From the NCBI GenBank assembly GCA_013368515.1, contig JABWCI010000001.1, forward strand, positions 84,535 through 148,534: a DNA stretch of 64,000 nt. Direction: 5' to 3'. Both the position numbers and the translations under genes were made by a program. The notes below the pieces were generated by a model. That model ran no database searches. It was given only the letters and a program-made list of their open reading frames with translations, and was not told where the DNA came from. Positions 48,168-59,875 of the stretch are shown here, piece by piece (position 1 is the stretch's first letter; each line of letters opens with the position of its first letter). Source of the DNA: Candidatus Altimarinota bacterium. GTDB lineage: Bacteria > Patescibacteriota > Gracilibacteria > BD1-5 > UBA6164.

Positions 48168-49796
48168 ATGAATGCAACTGAAAAACTAGGAATTGGTAGA
48201 TTTGAAACTAGTGAAGAATTGGCAAAAGAGCTAGAATCAAAAAATAAAAAAGAAATAGCTGATAGAGTAAGAGAAATAAGTAGAAATCAGGCTTCTGCTC
48301 AGTCTATAGAACTTAGAAATAAATTAAGAGAAGAGTTAAGTTGAAAAGAACATAGAGAAATAAGAGAAGCATTAGCTTGAACTTGAGTAGAAAGAGTTTT
48401 TGATAAAGATATGAGCGCCGAAGAAAAAGCTATAGCTGAAGTATGAGCTATAATACCTGGATGAGAAGAGGCAGCACAAAATATATGAAAAATGGAAAAA
48501 TGGTGGAAAAGTATGTCAGAGTCATTTGAAACAGCTTGAGGCTTACTAAAGGAAGGGAAATTTATGGCAGCAATTGCGGTGTTTTTTAAATGACTATTTT
48601 GAAAATTTAGTTTAGACGAATGGAATAAAAAACCTGGAGAAGAAAATGAAAGTAATTGAAGTAATGAAAATAATGATACATATGCATGAGAATTAATGAA
48701 GATGAGAGCTTTTATAGAATATAATTATAATTGAGAAGATAAATGAGAAATATTAAATATATCTCAAAAAGAAAATTTTAAAAAACTTACATTAAAAGAA
48801 ATAAATGAAATAAACAATGATGATAAAAAAATAGAAGAATGGATAGTAAAATCTTACTGAGAAAACGAAAAACCAGATAAAGAAAAAGTTAAAACATTAT
48901 TTGAACTTTTTTCAACTAATTGAAAAGCAAATGAAACTCTTAAAAGAATACTATGAAATAAATATAATCATGATTTAAAAATAAGTGAAATAATTAGATT
49001 GATTTGAAAAGATCTAACAATTTTTGAACACATTAGTTCTTTAAAAGCTGAAGATATTATGAGTAAATCTTCTGAAATTGCTAGATTTGATATTTCAGAA
49101 TTTAGTGAATGATGAACTCCTCCAATAATATTTAAAGAAAGAGGAATATCAAAAAATTTATGAGCTTTTATTTTAACTTGAGCAGAATATAAAGTATGAA
49201 ACAATAAAGAAGCTCTTCTATCAGACACTAGACTATCAAAAAGTGAAAAAGATAAATTGAGAGAAATAATGGATTTTTGAGATAAAATTCAAAATGAAAT
49301 AATTTCAAACGAAAAAATAAATTTATGAATGTGAGAGAAACTTTCAGATACATTTTCAAAAGAGCCCTTAAATCTAATAGAAATAACTAAATTATATGCT
49401 ATTTTATGATGAGAATCTGACTTTAATAAAATGAATGAATTTAAACAATCATTTATATATTTTTCAATTTGATGATTACTTGATAAAAATAGAAGTAATT
49501 GGCAACAATGAGAATATATAATTAAACTTACGGATTTAATTGTAGAGTGAGTACAATGAAAAACAGAAAAAATACCTAAATGAGTAACTGAATTTTTATG
49601 AAAAGTATGAAACTGACTTATTGGACAAATAGAAAAAAGTCTAAAAGATTGGTGAATAACTATTGCTTGATGATTATTTGAAGCATGTAAAAAATACCCT
49701 ATGTTACTGCCTACAATAATGCTTGTAATACTTATGTACCCTTATACTCAAAGAAGAAATATTATATGAGCAATATTACCAAAATTTACTAAATAA
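48168..49796 (+). CDS. 542-residue protein of unknown function
   Basis: Chosen start ATG at 48168; an ATG at 48158 is in a frame that stops quickly. The N-terminal 110 residues are strongly charged helix (Glu, Lys, Arg). A small hydrophobic patch FMAAIAVFFKGLFGKF (about 127-142) is followed by a long soluble acidic region. Near the C-terminus, a hydrophobic segment YPMLLPTIMLVILMYPYTQ (about 508-527) could anchor it, with a basic RRN after it. No domain recognised. It follows the 1180-residue gene and sits 7 nt ahead of the 642-residue gene. Confidence 0.58.
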
Positions 49797-49803
49797 TAAA
49801 AGT

Positions 49804-51732
49804 ATGACTCCTGAAACTTCTTCAACACAAAGTATTGAACATCCAAAAACAACACCTGAAACACAATTATCTCCTGAACAAAAAAAAGAACAGGAGATTC
49901 TTTCTATGCTTGAAAATAAGTATTGAGTTGATTTAAAATTATACATAGAAGAACAATCTAAAGTTTGAATATCAATTTTAAAAATGGATATAGAAAACCC
50001 TAATCAAACTCAAATAGAAAAAAAAGCAAAAGAAATTTATGAGGCATATTTAAAAAGTGAAATTGAAAAACCAGAATGAGTTGAAAAAACAGTTAATATA
50101 GAAAATATAGTAGAAAATACATGAAATGATAAAATTGATAAACTAAAAAAAGAGTTTGATAAAGTACTTAACCCTATTCTTGATAAATATGATTTTTTAG
50201 ATAACCAAACTAAAAATTTTGTTAAACTATGAATAAGTAATTCTCTTTTCAAATGAACTATTTGAGAAATATCAGACTCCCTAATATGATCATTTTCAAG
50301 CTTTGTAAATAGTTTATGAGAAATGGATGAAAATGGAATAAAAAATTTAGCTAACTTAGCTTTAGAAAATCCAAATGAATCATGAAGAAGTTTATGACTA
50401 GAAAATTTATTTAAACAAAAAATGTGAGATTTAAGTAAAAAACTAGAACAAATAAATGATATTTTAAATAAAGTAGAACCAAAATTAAATCAAACAGAAA
50501 AGCAAAACATAATTTCTCATAGTGATTGGTTTAGAAGTCCTTCAGCAATAGAAATGTGAGTAGAAAATCTAAAAGTATCTGATATAGATCCAAGTAAAAC
50601 TAGTAAAAATGAAATACCTCTAGATACAGAAAAATTAACAGAGTATATGCTAAAATCTAGAGAAAACATTATATCATTATCTAAAAAACTTGATTTATGA
50701 GTTGGCATATGAGATAAGTTATATGCCATCTCTAGCAACCCAGTTTTATGAAAATTTTCTGATAAAATAATGGAAACTATTTTAAAATTACCTGTAATTT
50801 GAAAACTAATAGCTATTTTATTATGACTTGATCCAGAAAATGCTATATGAGAATACAAAGAAAATACAAGAAACTTTAAATTACTATCTTCTCTAAAATC
50901 TCTTTGAAAAAGAAAAGATAATTGAAAAGATGTTGTTTGAAAAGCTCCTTTTGAACAAATGGATTTATCACAATTAAGTTTTGATAAAAATAAAAATAAT
51001 TTAAAAATATTGAGCTCAACTTTATGAGAAATAAAAGATGATAAGGATAATAATTTTTGGCAAAAAGCTTTTAGTGAACAATGATATGATACAGGTAATG
51101 GTAAACCAAAATTCATACTTAAATTAAATAATCATTGAAGTGATGGGAAAATAACAGATGATGAATTTAAAAAAATAATTGATGAATGAGTAAAAAAATA
51201 TAAAGAAGAAGTTGATAAATCAAAAGCAACTCAAACAGAAAATGCTCCTTGAACACAATCTACAAGCACTGAACAATCTCAAACAAGACCTTCTGAAAAT
51301 CCAACAGCAACCCAAAGTCCTGAATCAAATGAAACAGTAGATCAAAATACAAAAGATAATGCTTTAAGGTTACTGAAAGGAGAAACAATAGAATGACTTT
51401 CAAATACTTTATGATTTTGAGATTATAATGACTTTAAAAAAATTAAGATTGAAGACATTAAAAGTAAAAATGATATTGATTTAATTCTAAAAAAAGCTAT
51501 ATGAGAAGGTAGTAATATAGATGGTAATGAAATAGAAAAATCAGATTACGAAGAGCTTAGTAAAGATGTGAAAGATAGTCTAAAATATGCTATTAAAATA
51601 ATTAAAAATTTCTTAAGTGAAAATAAAAATTTTTCTACATATGAAGAATGGGAATGATGATGATGAAAAGATTTACTAATAAATGATATAATAAAAATAA
51701 AAGAATTTAAAAATTATCTACTAAAAAAATAA
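49804..51732 (+). CDS. 642-residue protein of unknown function
   Basis: No signal peptide or membrane segment. The start is Pro/Thr/Ser/Gln-rich, followed by charged helices. A segment near residue 445 reads LNNHGSDGKITDDEFKKIID, which looks like a degenerate EF-hand (N-x-G-x-D-G-x-I...E). A Thr/Gln/Ser/Pro-rich linker (about 480-520) leads to a C-terminal helical region that contains EEWEGGGGKDLL, four TGA in a row. It probably forms an operon with the 542-residue gene. It may be a large exported or cytoskeletal-type protein; nothing in the sequence decides this. Confidence 0.58.
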
Positions 51733-51758
51733 GAGTTGATTAAAAAACTCTTTTTTTT
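51731..51758 (+). terminator. terminator of the unknown-gene block
   Basis: Stem AAGAGTT / AACTCTT with an 8-nt loop and eight or more T. Confidence 0.75.
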
Positions 51759-51800
51759 ATAATCAAAAAAATATATTTAACTTAAAGTAAACAAGAATCT

Positions 51801-52871
51801 ATGCATCTTTCAGATTTTGACTACAACTTACCTGAAGAGCTAATAGCTCAAGCTCCTATAGAACCTAGAGACCACTCTAGGCTTTTAATAATGGACAAAA
51901 ATTGAGATATAAGTGAAAATCAATTTTTTGAAATAGAAAATCAATTGTGAGAAAATGATATACTTGTACTAAATGAAACTCGTACTATAAATGCAAGACT
52001 ATTTTGAGAAATAGACATATTTCCAAAATGAAAAAAACAAATAAAAAAAGTAGAGATATTTTTACATAAACAAATAAGCCTAGATACTTGGGAATGTCTA
52101 GGTTATCCTGGTAAAAATTTAAAAATCTGAAGAAATATCAGATTTTTAAATGAAAATTGAGTTCTTGTTTTAAATTGATTTATAGAAAAAGTAAGTGAAA
52201 TGTGAAGATTTATAAAGTTTGATAAATCATGATTTGAGTTTTTACAAATAATAGAATCTCTTTGAGAATTACCTCTTCCTCCATATATAACAAAAAAACT
52301 AGAAAATTCTGAAAGATATCAAACAGTTTATGCAAAACATCATTGAAGCGCTGCTAGTCCTACTGCATGACTACATTTTACAAATGAGCTTTTAAAAAAA
52401 TTGGAAAAATCATGAGTAAAAATAGAAAAAGTACTTCTTCATGTTTGAGTTGGTACTTTTAAACCAGTAGAAACAGAAGATATAACAAATCATTATATGC
52501 ATAGTGAATACATAGAAATACAAAAAGAAGTAGCTAACAGATTAAACAAATACAAAAAAGAATGAAAAAATATAATAGCAGTTTGAACAACTTGTGTAAG
52601 AGTTTTAGAAAGTTTTAGTGATGAAAACTGATTACTTGATTATTGAAACAAAGAGACTTCCATTTTTATATATCCATGATATAAATGGAAATTTGTAAAT
52701 GAACTTATAACTAATTTTCATTTACCAAAATCTACACTTTTGATGCTTGTATCAAGTCTATGATGAAAAGAAAACATTAAAAAAGCATATAATTATGCTA
52801 TAAATAACAAATTTAGATTTTTTTCATTTTGAGATGCTATGTGGATAAAAAATAATAACTTGACAAAATAA
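51801..52871 (+). CDS. queA: QueA, tRNA preQ1-34 S-adenosylmethionine ribosyltransferase-isomerase
   Basis: 356 residues. [19 protein letters not shown], then [40 protein letters not shown] and LHVGVGTFKPV are the QueA hallmarks in order, and it ends [21 protein letters not shown]. QueA adds the cyclopentenediol moiety to preQ1 at tRNA position 34 using SAM, the penultimate step to queuosine. Many conserved glycines are TGA. It starts 68 nt downstream of the unknown-gene block. No other queuosine gene is in the window. Confidence 0.95.
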
Positions 52872-52928
52872 AATAATTACATATAAGTATAGTCATATTA
52901 AAATTAAATTAAAATACTTATATATTTT

Positions 52929-53933
52929 ATGCAAAAAAATACTTCCCTAGAAAAATTACTTGAAAATAATGAAGTATTATCTGTTAGCTCTAATAGTATA
53001 TCAAAATTTGCTCGTTTAAAAAATATATGACAACTCATTGAGTTAGCAACTTGACAAGAAATTGAGTGAATAAATAATGAAAAACTTGTAAATAATGAAA
53101 CTGTTACACTAGCTAGATATATACTAAGAAAAACAACTGAAATACTATGATATGATGCTTGGGACATAAGAGATAGAGAAATATTTCCACTTGCATTGAA
53201 ACTATGAGAGGAACTCGTAGAAACTAAATCAATAGAAAACTTTGTTATATGAGCATATATACAAAAAATTGCATATCAAGTTAAAACTATACATCTAAGA
53301 TATGAAAGATTAAATAAACATAAACAAATCCTTGAATTAAAAAAAGATAGTACAAGAGATCATCTAACTTGATTATTAAATAGGAAATCAATGGAATTAT
53401 ATCTTGAAGATGCTATTGCAAATAAAAAAAGAAATGGTGAAAATTTTTGAGTAATTATAATTGATATAGATTTTTTTAAATCAATAAATGATACTTATGG
53501 TCATAATACTTGAGATATAGTTTTAGAAGAAATATCTGCATTATTTAGAAGATTTTTCAGAGAAGAAGACAAAATTTGTAGATGGTGATGAGAAGAATTT
53601 TTATTATTAATGAAATGATGAAATCAAATAAATTATACTAGAAAAATAAATTCTCTAAGAAAAGAAATTGAAAAAACTTTAGTTTGATTAGTAAATGAAA
53701 AAATAAAATCATACTGATGTAAATGCAGAGAATGAAAAGATAAACATGATTGTCATTGTGAAGATGAAATAATACAAGAAAATGTAACTATAAGTAGCTG
53801 AATTGCAGTATTAGAAAAAATAGATACTCCATTTGAAGTTGTAAAAAGAGCTGATGAATGATTATATCTTGCGAAAGTATCTTGAAGAAATAAAGTTATA
53901 TTTAAAGAATTTTGAGAAAACAAAATCATATAA
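52929..53933 (+). CDS. diguanylate cyclase with a Cys/His cluster in the GGDEF domain
   Basis: 334 residues, soluble. The N-terminal 145 residues are helical and unrecognised. The GGDEF domain runs from DHLTGLLNRKSMELYL (about 155) through FGVIIIDIDFFKSINDTYGH to the active site GGEEF at 220-224 (both Gly are TGA). Beyond it, the cluster CKCREGKDKHDCHCEDE (264-280) forms a short insertion with four Cys and two His, placed before TISSGIAVLEK. Catalysis of cyclic di-GMP from two GTP is expected. The insertion suggests metal or redox regulation. No RxxD inhibitory site is obvious. Downstream of queA by 57 nt. Confidence 0.82.
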
Positions 53934-53936
53934 AAT

Positions 53937-53965
53937 AAAAACTCCTGAAAAATTTCAGGAGTTTT
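53937..53965. terminator. bidirectional terminator
   Basis: Stem AAAACTCCTGAAA / TTTCAGGAGTTTT; it overlaps the stop of the convergent PPIase gene. Confidence 0.85.
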
Positions 53966-54974
53966 ATTTTATGTCAACGATTTCTATGTCAAAATTTAGA
54001 GTCTTTCAAGCCATAGCATGATTTGCATCTATAGTAACTGTCATTTCATCATCTGCTATTATTTCTATATTTCACATTTGAGTTGGAAGTATAGTTCAAG
54101 TTTTTAACTCAAATCAAGCATTTTCAAAAGGAACTAGATCTGATTTAGGTATTACTTGAGTATTATTTTCATCTCTTTCTCAATAAGCATCTTTTGGTTC
54201 TAAAGTAACTGATTTTTTTTCTCATATCTTCATACCAACAACAGCTTTATCAAATCCAGGAATCATCATACCTCATCATACTATAAAATCAAGAGGTTCT
54301 CATCTATCAAAACTAGAATCAAATTTTTCACCATTTTCAAATGTACCTGTATAATGAACTGAAACTGTATTTCAATCAGATACCTTAAAATCTTTTTTCA
54401 TAGATTTTAATTTTTCTCATCTATTAGAATAGTTTTTTTTTGCAACCTCCAAATCAAAATCATAATCTTTTAAGCTACCTCATTTATATTGTTTTATCTC
54501 TAAAGAAATGATTTTTACTTCTTTTTCTGGTCTATCACTTCTATCAGTTTTAACTTTTGCAATCTTATCTACATTGTCTATTCAATCTACTACTTCTCCA
54601 AAAACACTATGTCTATTATCTAAATAATTATTATCATTAACATTTATAAAGAATTGACTTCAATTAGTGTTTTTACCAGCATTTGCCATAGAAATAGTAT
54701 ATTTATAATTCTTTAATTCACTATGAAATTCATCATCAAATTTTTCTCAATAAATACTATTTCATCACATACCAGTACCTGTTGGATCTCATCATTGAAT
54801 CATAAAATTTTTTATAACTCTATGAAAAATTATACCATCATAATACCCTTGTTTTGCTAATCATATGAAATTTGCTGTTGTGATAGGAGCAAGTTCAGTT
54901 TCTAGAAGTATATTTATAGTTCAATTTGTTGTTTTCATTATTGCAACAACATCTCAATCATTATATTTAAACAT
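53964..54974 (-). CDS. cyclophilin-FKBP fusion peptidyl-prolyl isomerase
   Basis: 336 residues. Residues about 13-180 are a cyclophilin: TTANFIGLAKQGYYDGIIFHR, then FMIQGGDPTGTG, MANAGKNTNGSQFFINV and HSVFGEVVDGID. Residues about 200-336 are an FKBP/SlyD-type domain: [37 protein letters not shown] and a terminal strand ending DIEIVDIK. Both domains catalyse proline isomerisation. No signal peptide, so probably cytosolic. It is 5 nt downstream of an FKBP lipoprotein whose FKBP sequence is nearly the same, pointing to duplication. Confidence 0.88.
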
Positions 54975-54979
54975 ATTTT

Positions 54980-55480
54980 TTATTTTTTAATTTCTACTAA
55001 TTCTATATCAAAATTTAAAACTTTTCAAGCCATTGGATGATTACCATCTAGAGTAACTGTAGTTTCATCTGAGCTTAAAATAGTTATATTTCAAATATCT
55101 GTTGATAAAATTTCTCATGCTTCTAGCTTATATCCAGCATCAATAAATTCTTGTAATTGTGTTTTTTCTATAACTTTATTATATGTGTCACTTCTTTCAC
55201 CATAAGCTTCATCTGGTTGTAAAGTAATAGATTTTTTTTCTCAGATTTTCATACCAACAACTGCTTTATCAAAACCAGGAATCATTTGTCATGCTCAAAC
55301 TTGAAAATCTATTGGCATTTCTCTATCATAAGAACTATCAAATTTTTCTCCATTTTCAAATGTACCAGTATAATGAACTGATACAGTATCTAGTTCTTTA
55401 ACAACTTGATTATTAGTACATGAGCTTAAAAATAAAGCTGTAAATACTGAAAGTAGTAAAACTATTAATTTATTTTTCAT
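54980..55480 (-). CDS. FKBP-type peptidyl-prolyl isomerase lipoprotein
   Basis: 166 residues. The signal peptide [21 protein letters not shown] ends in a lipobox (LSSC, Cys about 21), so it is predicted to be a lipoprotein. The FKBP domain has [39 protein letters not shown] and [16 protein letters not shown], the last being the SlyD/FkpA-like insert. It should fold surface or envelope proteins. It precedes the cyclophilin-FKBP fusion, whose FKBP half is clearly homologous. Confidence 0.88.
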
Positions 55481-55491
55481 AATTATATGGG

Positions 55492-58400
55492 TTAAATATT
55501 ATTTTTTTTTATAACAATTCTCTTTTTTTGCTTATTATCAAATATAAACAAAAGGTATTCTAATAAGTTTTCTTCGTTTGCAAAATTTTTTATATTACTT
55601 CTTAACTTTGTAGTATCAACATAAGAAAAATTTAATTTTGTATCGAGTGAAAGAAATTTCTTTATATCATCTAAATTGATTTCTGGGAAAAAATCAATTT
55701 GATAATTTATTCACAATTTTTTTATAGATTTTATTTTAAATTTATTGGCTTGCAATTTTAATCTAATTATATCAAACAGATTTTTAGTAGCTTTATCAAA
55801 ATCTCAAGATATATCTTTAAAGTCATCTATCAAATTTTCTAGATCATTTAAGTCTCTTATACTTTCTATTTCTCTGTAAAAATTTAGTTTATCCAATTCT
55901 GAAGAAAAATAATTATCACTTATATATGCTTCTATATTTAAATCTATTATAGTATCAACTCTCTTAAGTGAAACTTCTTCTTCCGATATAATATTTCTGC
56001 TTATTTTAAGTTCTTCAATCTTATCTTCTAACATTTCCAGAAATAAACTTATACCTATTTCATTACTACTTCAACTTTGTCTAATTCACAATATATCTCA
56101 TCATCATCTGATTTCTAAATCCTTGACTGCTAGCTCAAATCATGCTCAAAGATGACTATAATTGACAATAGTTTTAAGTCTTTTAGCTGCATCTTCTTTT
56201 ATAGTATCTTTTTTAAAAAGTAAATAGCAATATCATTTATTTAATCATCTACCAACTCTTCATCTGAGTTGATGAATTTGACTTATTCAGAAATTGTTTG
56301 CTTCGTTTATAAAAATAGTATTTACATCTCTAAAATCTATACCGTTTTCAACTACTGTTGTGGCTAAAAGTATATCATATTGTTTTCTTTTAAATTCTAT
56401 GATTCTTTTTTCTAGAGTATCTCATGGAAGTTGACCATGAGCGACAACTATACTTTTTCAAGGAAGTAGTTTCTCTAGATAAGATTGTAAAGCAGTTATA
56501 GTTTCTACTCTATTATGTATAAAAAATACTTGCCCACCTCTATCAAATTCTCTTTTAGCAGCCTGAAATATAACATCATCATCAAAAGAAGAAACTATAG
56601 TTTGAATAGACTGTTTTCAGACAGGAGGAGTTGTCAACATTGACACCTGTTTTACTCAATTTAAAGCCATATTTAGACTTCTAGGTATAGGTGTTGCAGA
56701 CATAGAAAGTATATCTATATTTCATTTAAAACTCTTAATTTTTTCTTTGTCTTTTACTCAAAACTTGTGTTCTTCGTCTATGACAAGTAATCATAAATCA
56801 CGAAATAATACATCTTCACTAAGTAATCTATGAGTACCTATTATCAAATCTATCTTTCAGTTTTTTAGTTTTTCTAAAGTAGTTTTTATTACACTAGGTT
56901 TTTCAAATCTAGTTATGACTTCTATATTAAATGGAAAATCTAAAAATCTTTCTTTTGCTTTTTCAAAATGCTCATAAGCCAATACTACAAGTGGAGAAAT
57001 AAGAGCGGCCTGTTTACCATTTATGATAGCTTTAAATATAGAAGCAAAAGCAACTTCTGTTTTACCAAATCATACATCTCAAGAAAGCAATCTATCCATA
57101 GGATTTTCGCTCTCCATATCCTTGTAAATCTCTTGTATTACATTATATTGATCAGAAGTATATTCATATTCAAAACTATTAAAAAATTTTGCTTCTAATT
57201 CCTTGTTACTTTTAAAACTATGTCCTATTTGTAATTTTCTTTTTGCATATATTTCCAGCAGTTCTCAAGCTATTTGTTCTACATCTTCACTTACCTTTTT
57301 AAGTTTCTTTTCCCATTCTTTTGTAGAAAGAGCTGTAAGCTTAGGATTTTCAGTTCATACATATTTAGATACACGACCTACTTCCGTTATAGGAACAAAT
57401 AATTTATCACTATTTTTGTATTCTAAAGTGATGTATTCTTTTTTAACTCAAGCAAATTCTTTTTCTATTATTTCACGAAATACTCATACTCAATGATCTA
57501 TATGGACTATATAATCACCTGGTTTTATTTGCAAAAGCAAATCCATATTTTCACTTATTGTTCTTTTAATCCTCTTTTTTATAAAGATTCTTGATATATT
57601 GTCATCTCAGACTATTACAAAATCATCGTTTTTTGCACTTTTTATATTATTTAATGTTGTATCTAAAACTATTACATCTTCTAAATTATTTAAATTTAAA
57701 AAATTGATAATAGTTTTTTTATTTTTTGTTATAATATATTTTTTCCTTTTTTTATCTTCTAAAAGTAATCTAAATTCATCTATACTATGCAAAACAAGTT
57801 CATTAAAACATAGATTGATAGAATCAAGATTATTTCAAAGCGAAGAAAAAACTATATGATTATCAAGTTTTGGATAAAGTTCATCAAAAAAAGAATAAAA
57901 ATCAATAGAATCAAGAATAGTGAAAACAGTATTTTTTTCAAAAAAACTAAGTAATTCTAAACTAGTTTTAGAACTATATTCATAAGTTGTTAATGGCTTA
58001 TTAACTCCAAAATTATATGAAGATATACTTTTTCAATCACTTATTATGCTATCAATTTCGTCTCACCAAAAAGAAAATTTGATAGTTAATCAATTATAAC
58101 TGGTAAAGTTAAGAATATCTCAAGATACAAAAAAAGTATTTGGATTTTGATGTTCACTAAAAATAAAACCCAATTCATTTAATTTCTTTGTTATATCACT
58201 TATTTTTATATTATCTCATTTAGAAATAGTAAAGATATTTTTATATTCAAATTGAGCTTTATTTTCTAAGACTATATTAAAAAAATCTTTATTAATTATA
58301 TATGCTCAACTAGAGTTATAAAACAAATCTACAAAGTTTGATATATTGTCCATTTTAGACAATTTTAATCAGAGATTATCCGCTGTTTTAAGGTAAGAAG

Positions 58401-58542
58401 TTATATTTTTATCATTTTCGACAACAATTAAAAAACAAGCAGTTTCATCTAATAAACTTTTAAGCATATTGAGCTTTAAAAATGTATTTCCTGCTTGTGT
58501 ATAGATCTTATTTTTTTGTAATTTTATATTTAAATCTAACAC
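55492..58542 (-). CDS. mfd: Mfd, transcription-repair coupling factor
   Basis: 1016 residues, a little shorter than typical Mfd (about 1150). The divergent N-terminal UvrB-like module (about 1-310) is followed by an RNA polymerase interaction domain with [13 protein letters not shown]. The helicase motor has SGDVGFGKTE (Walker A, about 491), [10 protein letters not shown] (about 589), [11 protein letters not shown], and RGRVGR-type motif VI. A C-terminal TRCF domain follows. It releases stalled RNA polymerase and recruits UvrA. The start is GTG at 58542, preceded by AAAAGG, and no ATG fits upstream. Many motor glycines are TGA. Confidence 0.93.
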
Positions 58543-58630
58543 CTTTTAATATAATTAATATCTTTATTATTTACAAATTATATAAAAAAATTAAAATAAA
58601 AAAAATTATTATTTAAATTTTAAAAAATAA

Positions 58631-59191
58631 ATGAATTTATTTATAAATCCTATATCAAAAAATTGTAACATATTTTTATTTAACGATAACAGAGAGATAA
58701 TTGATAGTATAGTTTTTGAACTAAAATGAAATGAATCTAGCTTACTATTACCTACTATTGATGACTTTCTGAAAAAAAATAATATAGATTATTTTGATAT
58801 AAAAAACATAGTTTTAGTAAACGGACCTTGAAGCTTTACATGAGTAAGAACTGCAGTGCTAGCTATAAATACGATTAACTATATAACAAAAAAAAGTCTA
58901 ACTGCTATAAGTTATTTTGAGTTGTTTAAAGATTATCCTATAGTTAAATCTAGCTCTAAAAAAGACTGCTTTTTTAAAGAAAATATAAATAGCGAAATAG
59001 AGATAATAGAAAATAGTAAACTAAAACAAATTTTAGAAAAAAATAATATAAAAACTATCTATTGAGAAATAGAACTAGAAAACATTGAAATAATTGAAAA
59101 AATAGATTATTTGAGTATAATTAAAGAGTTAAAATTTCAAAATCTTGAAAAAATAGAGCCATTATATCTAAAAAAACCAAATATTTCTTAA
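58631..59191 (+). CDS. tsaB: TsaB, tRNA threonylcarbamoyladenosine complex subunit
   Basis: 186 residues, shorter than usual. MNLFINPISKNCNIFLF is the first ASKHA-fold strand, LLLPTIDDFL matches the usual HS-LLPxI region, and GPGSFTGVR at 65-73 is the diagnostic TsaB motif, with two of its glycines TGA. TsaB supports TsaD in making t6A at tRNA position 37. The usual partners tsaD and tsaE are not in the window. It is divergent from mfd with an 88-nt gap. Confidence 0.85.
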
Positions 59192-59311
59192 GGAAATGCG
59201 GAAAAACTTCGAATTTCTTCGTTAGAAAAATTTATTTCTCAGTCATTTACTAAAGTAAACTCCTTTCGAAAAAATTTTTCTTCCTCGAACTTCTTGTTTT
59301 TGCACATTTCC
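59192..59311. repeat. 120-nt imperfect inverted repeat
   Basis: Ends GGAAATG / CATTTCC, then AAAAAC / GTTTTT, TTCGAA / CGAA elements, AGAAAAATTT / AAATTTTTCT (10 bp perfect) and an inner TTTACTAAAGTAAA hairpin. The left arm starts at the base after the tsaB stop. It could be a terminator-like transcript end, a structured RNA or a miniature inverted-repeat element. Confidence 0.6.
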
Positions 59312-59343
59312 ATTATTATTACATTATTTCTTAATAAAAAAAT

Positions 59344-59859
59344 ATGCTTCAATTAGAAAACATGAGATCATGAGAAAAAATAGTTATGGTAGTTAAAAGA
59401 CACTGGATAGTATTTTTTATATTATGAGTATATTTTTTTCTTGCTTTTATAGCTAGTGTAAGTCTTTATATAATTTTATGATTCAATATATTAACTCATA
59501 TGTTAAATATATTATTCTGGATGATTTTTTCTCTATTTCTGTATATAGAGTGGTTAAATCATGAGCTAGATATGTATGTAGTAAGTGATAATAGAATTAT
59601 TTGAATAGAACAAATATCTTTTTTAAATAGAGTTGTTTCTGAATGTAATTTATGACAAGTCCAAGAAGTAAATTCAAAAACTAGCTGACTTTTTGCAAAT
59701 ATACTTAACTATTGAACACTTTCTATACAAACAGCTTGAAACAAAACAACTCTTCAAATGGATTTTTGTCCAGATTCTATGCAAGCTGCAAGAAAAATAC
59801 TAAATATAGTAGATCACTATAGAGATAGTCACTTGTCAGTTAAAACAGAAGAAAAATAG
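59344..59859 (+). CDS. membrane protein with bacterial PH domain
   Basis: 171 residues. Two membrane helices (about 22-45, 55-68) precede a soluble YdbS/bPH-like domain with LDMYVVSDNRIIGIEQISFLNR and later GTLSIQTAGNKTTLQM; the VSDNRII strand is typical of bPH_2 (PF03703). These proteins are of unknown function and often affect envelope stress resistance. It is 16 nt upstream of era, so the two are likely co-transcribed. Confidence 0.7.
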
Positions 59860-59875
59860 TAATAATTTAAAATTA

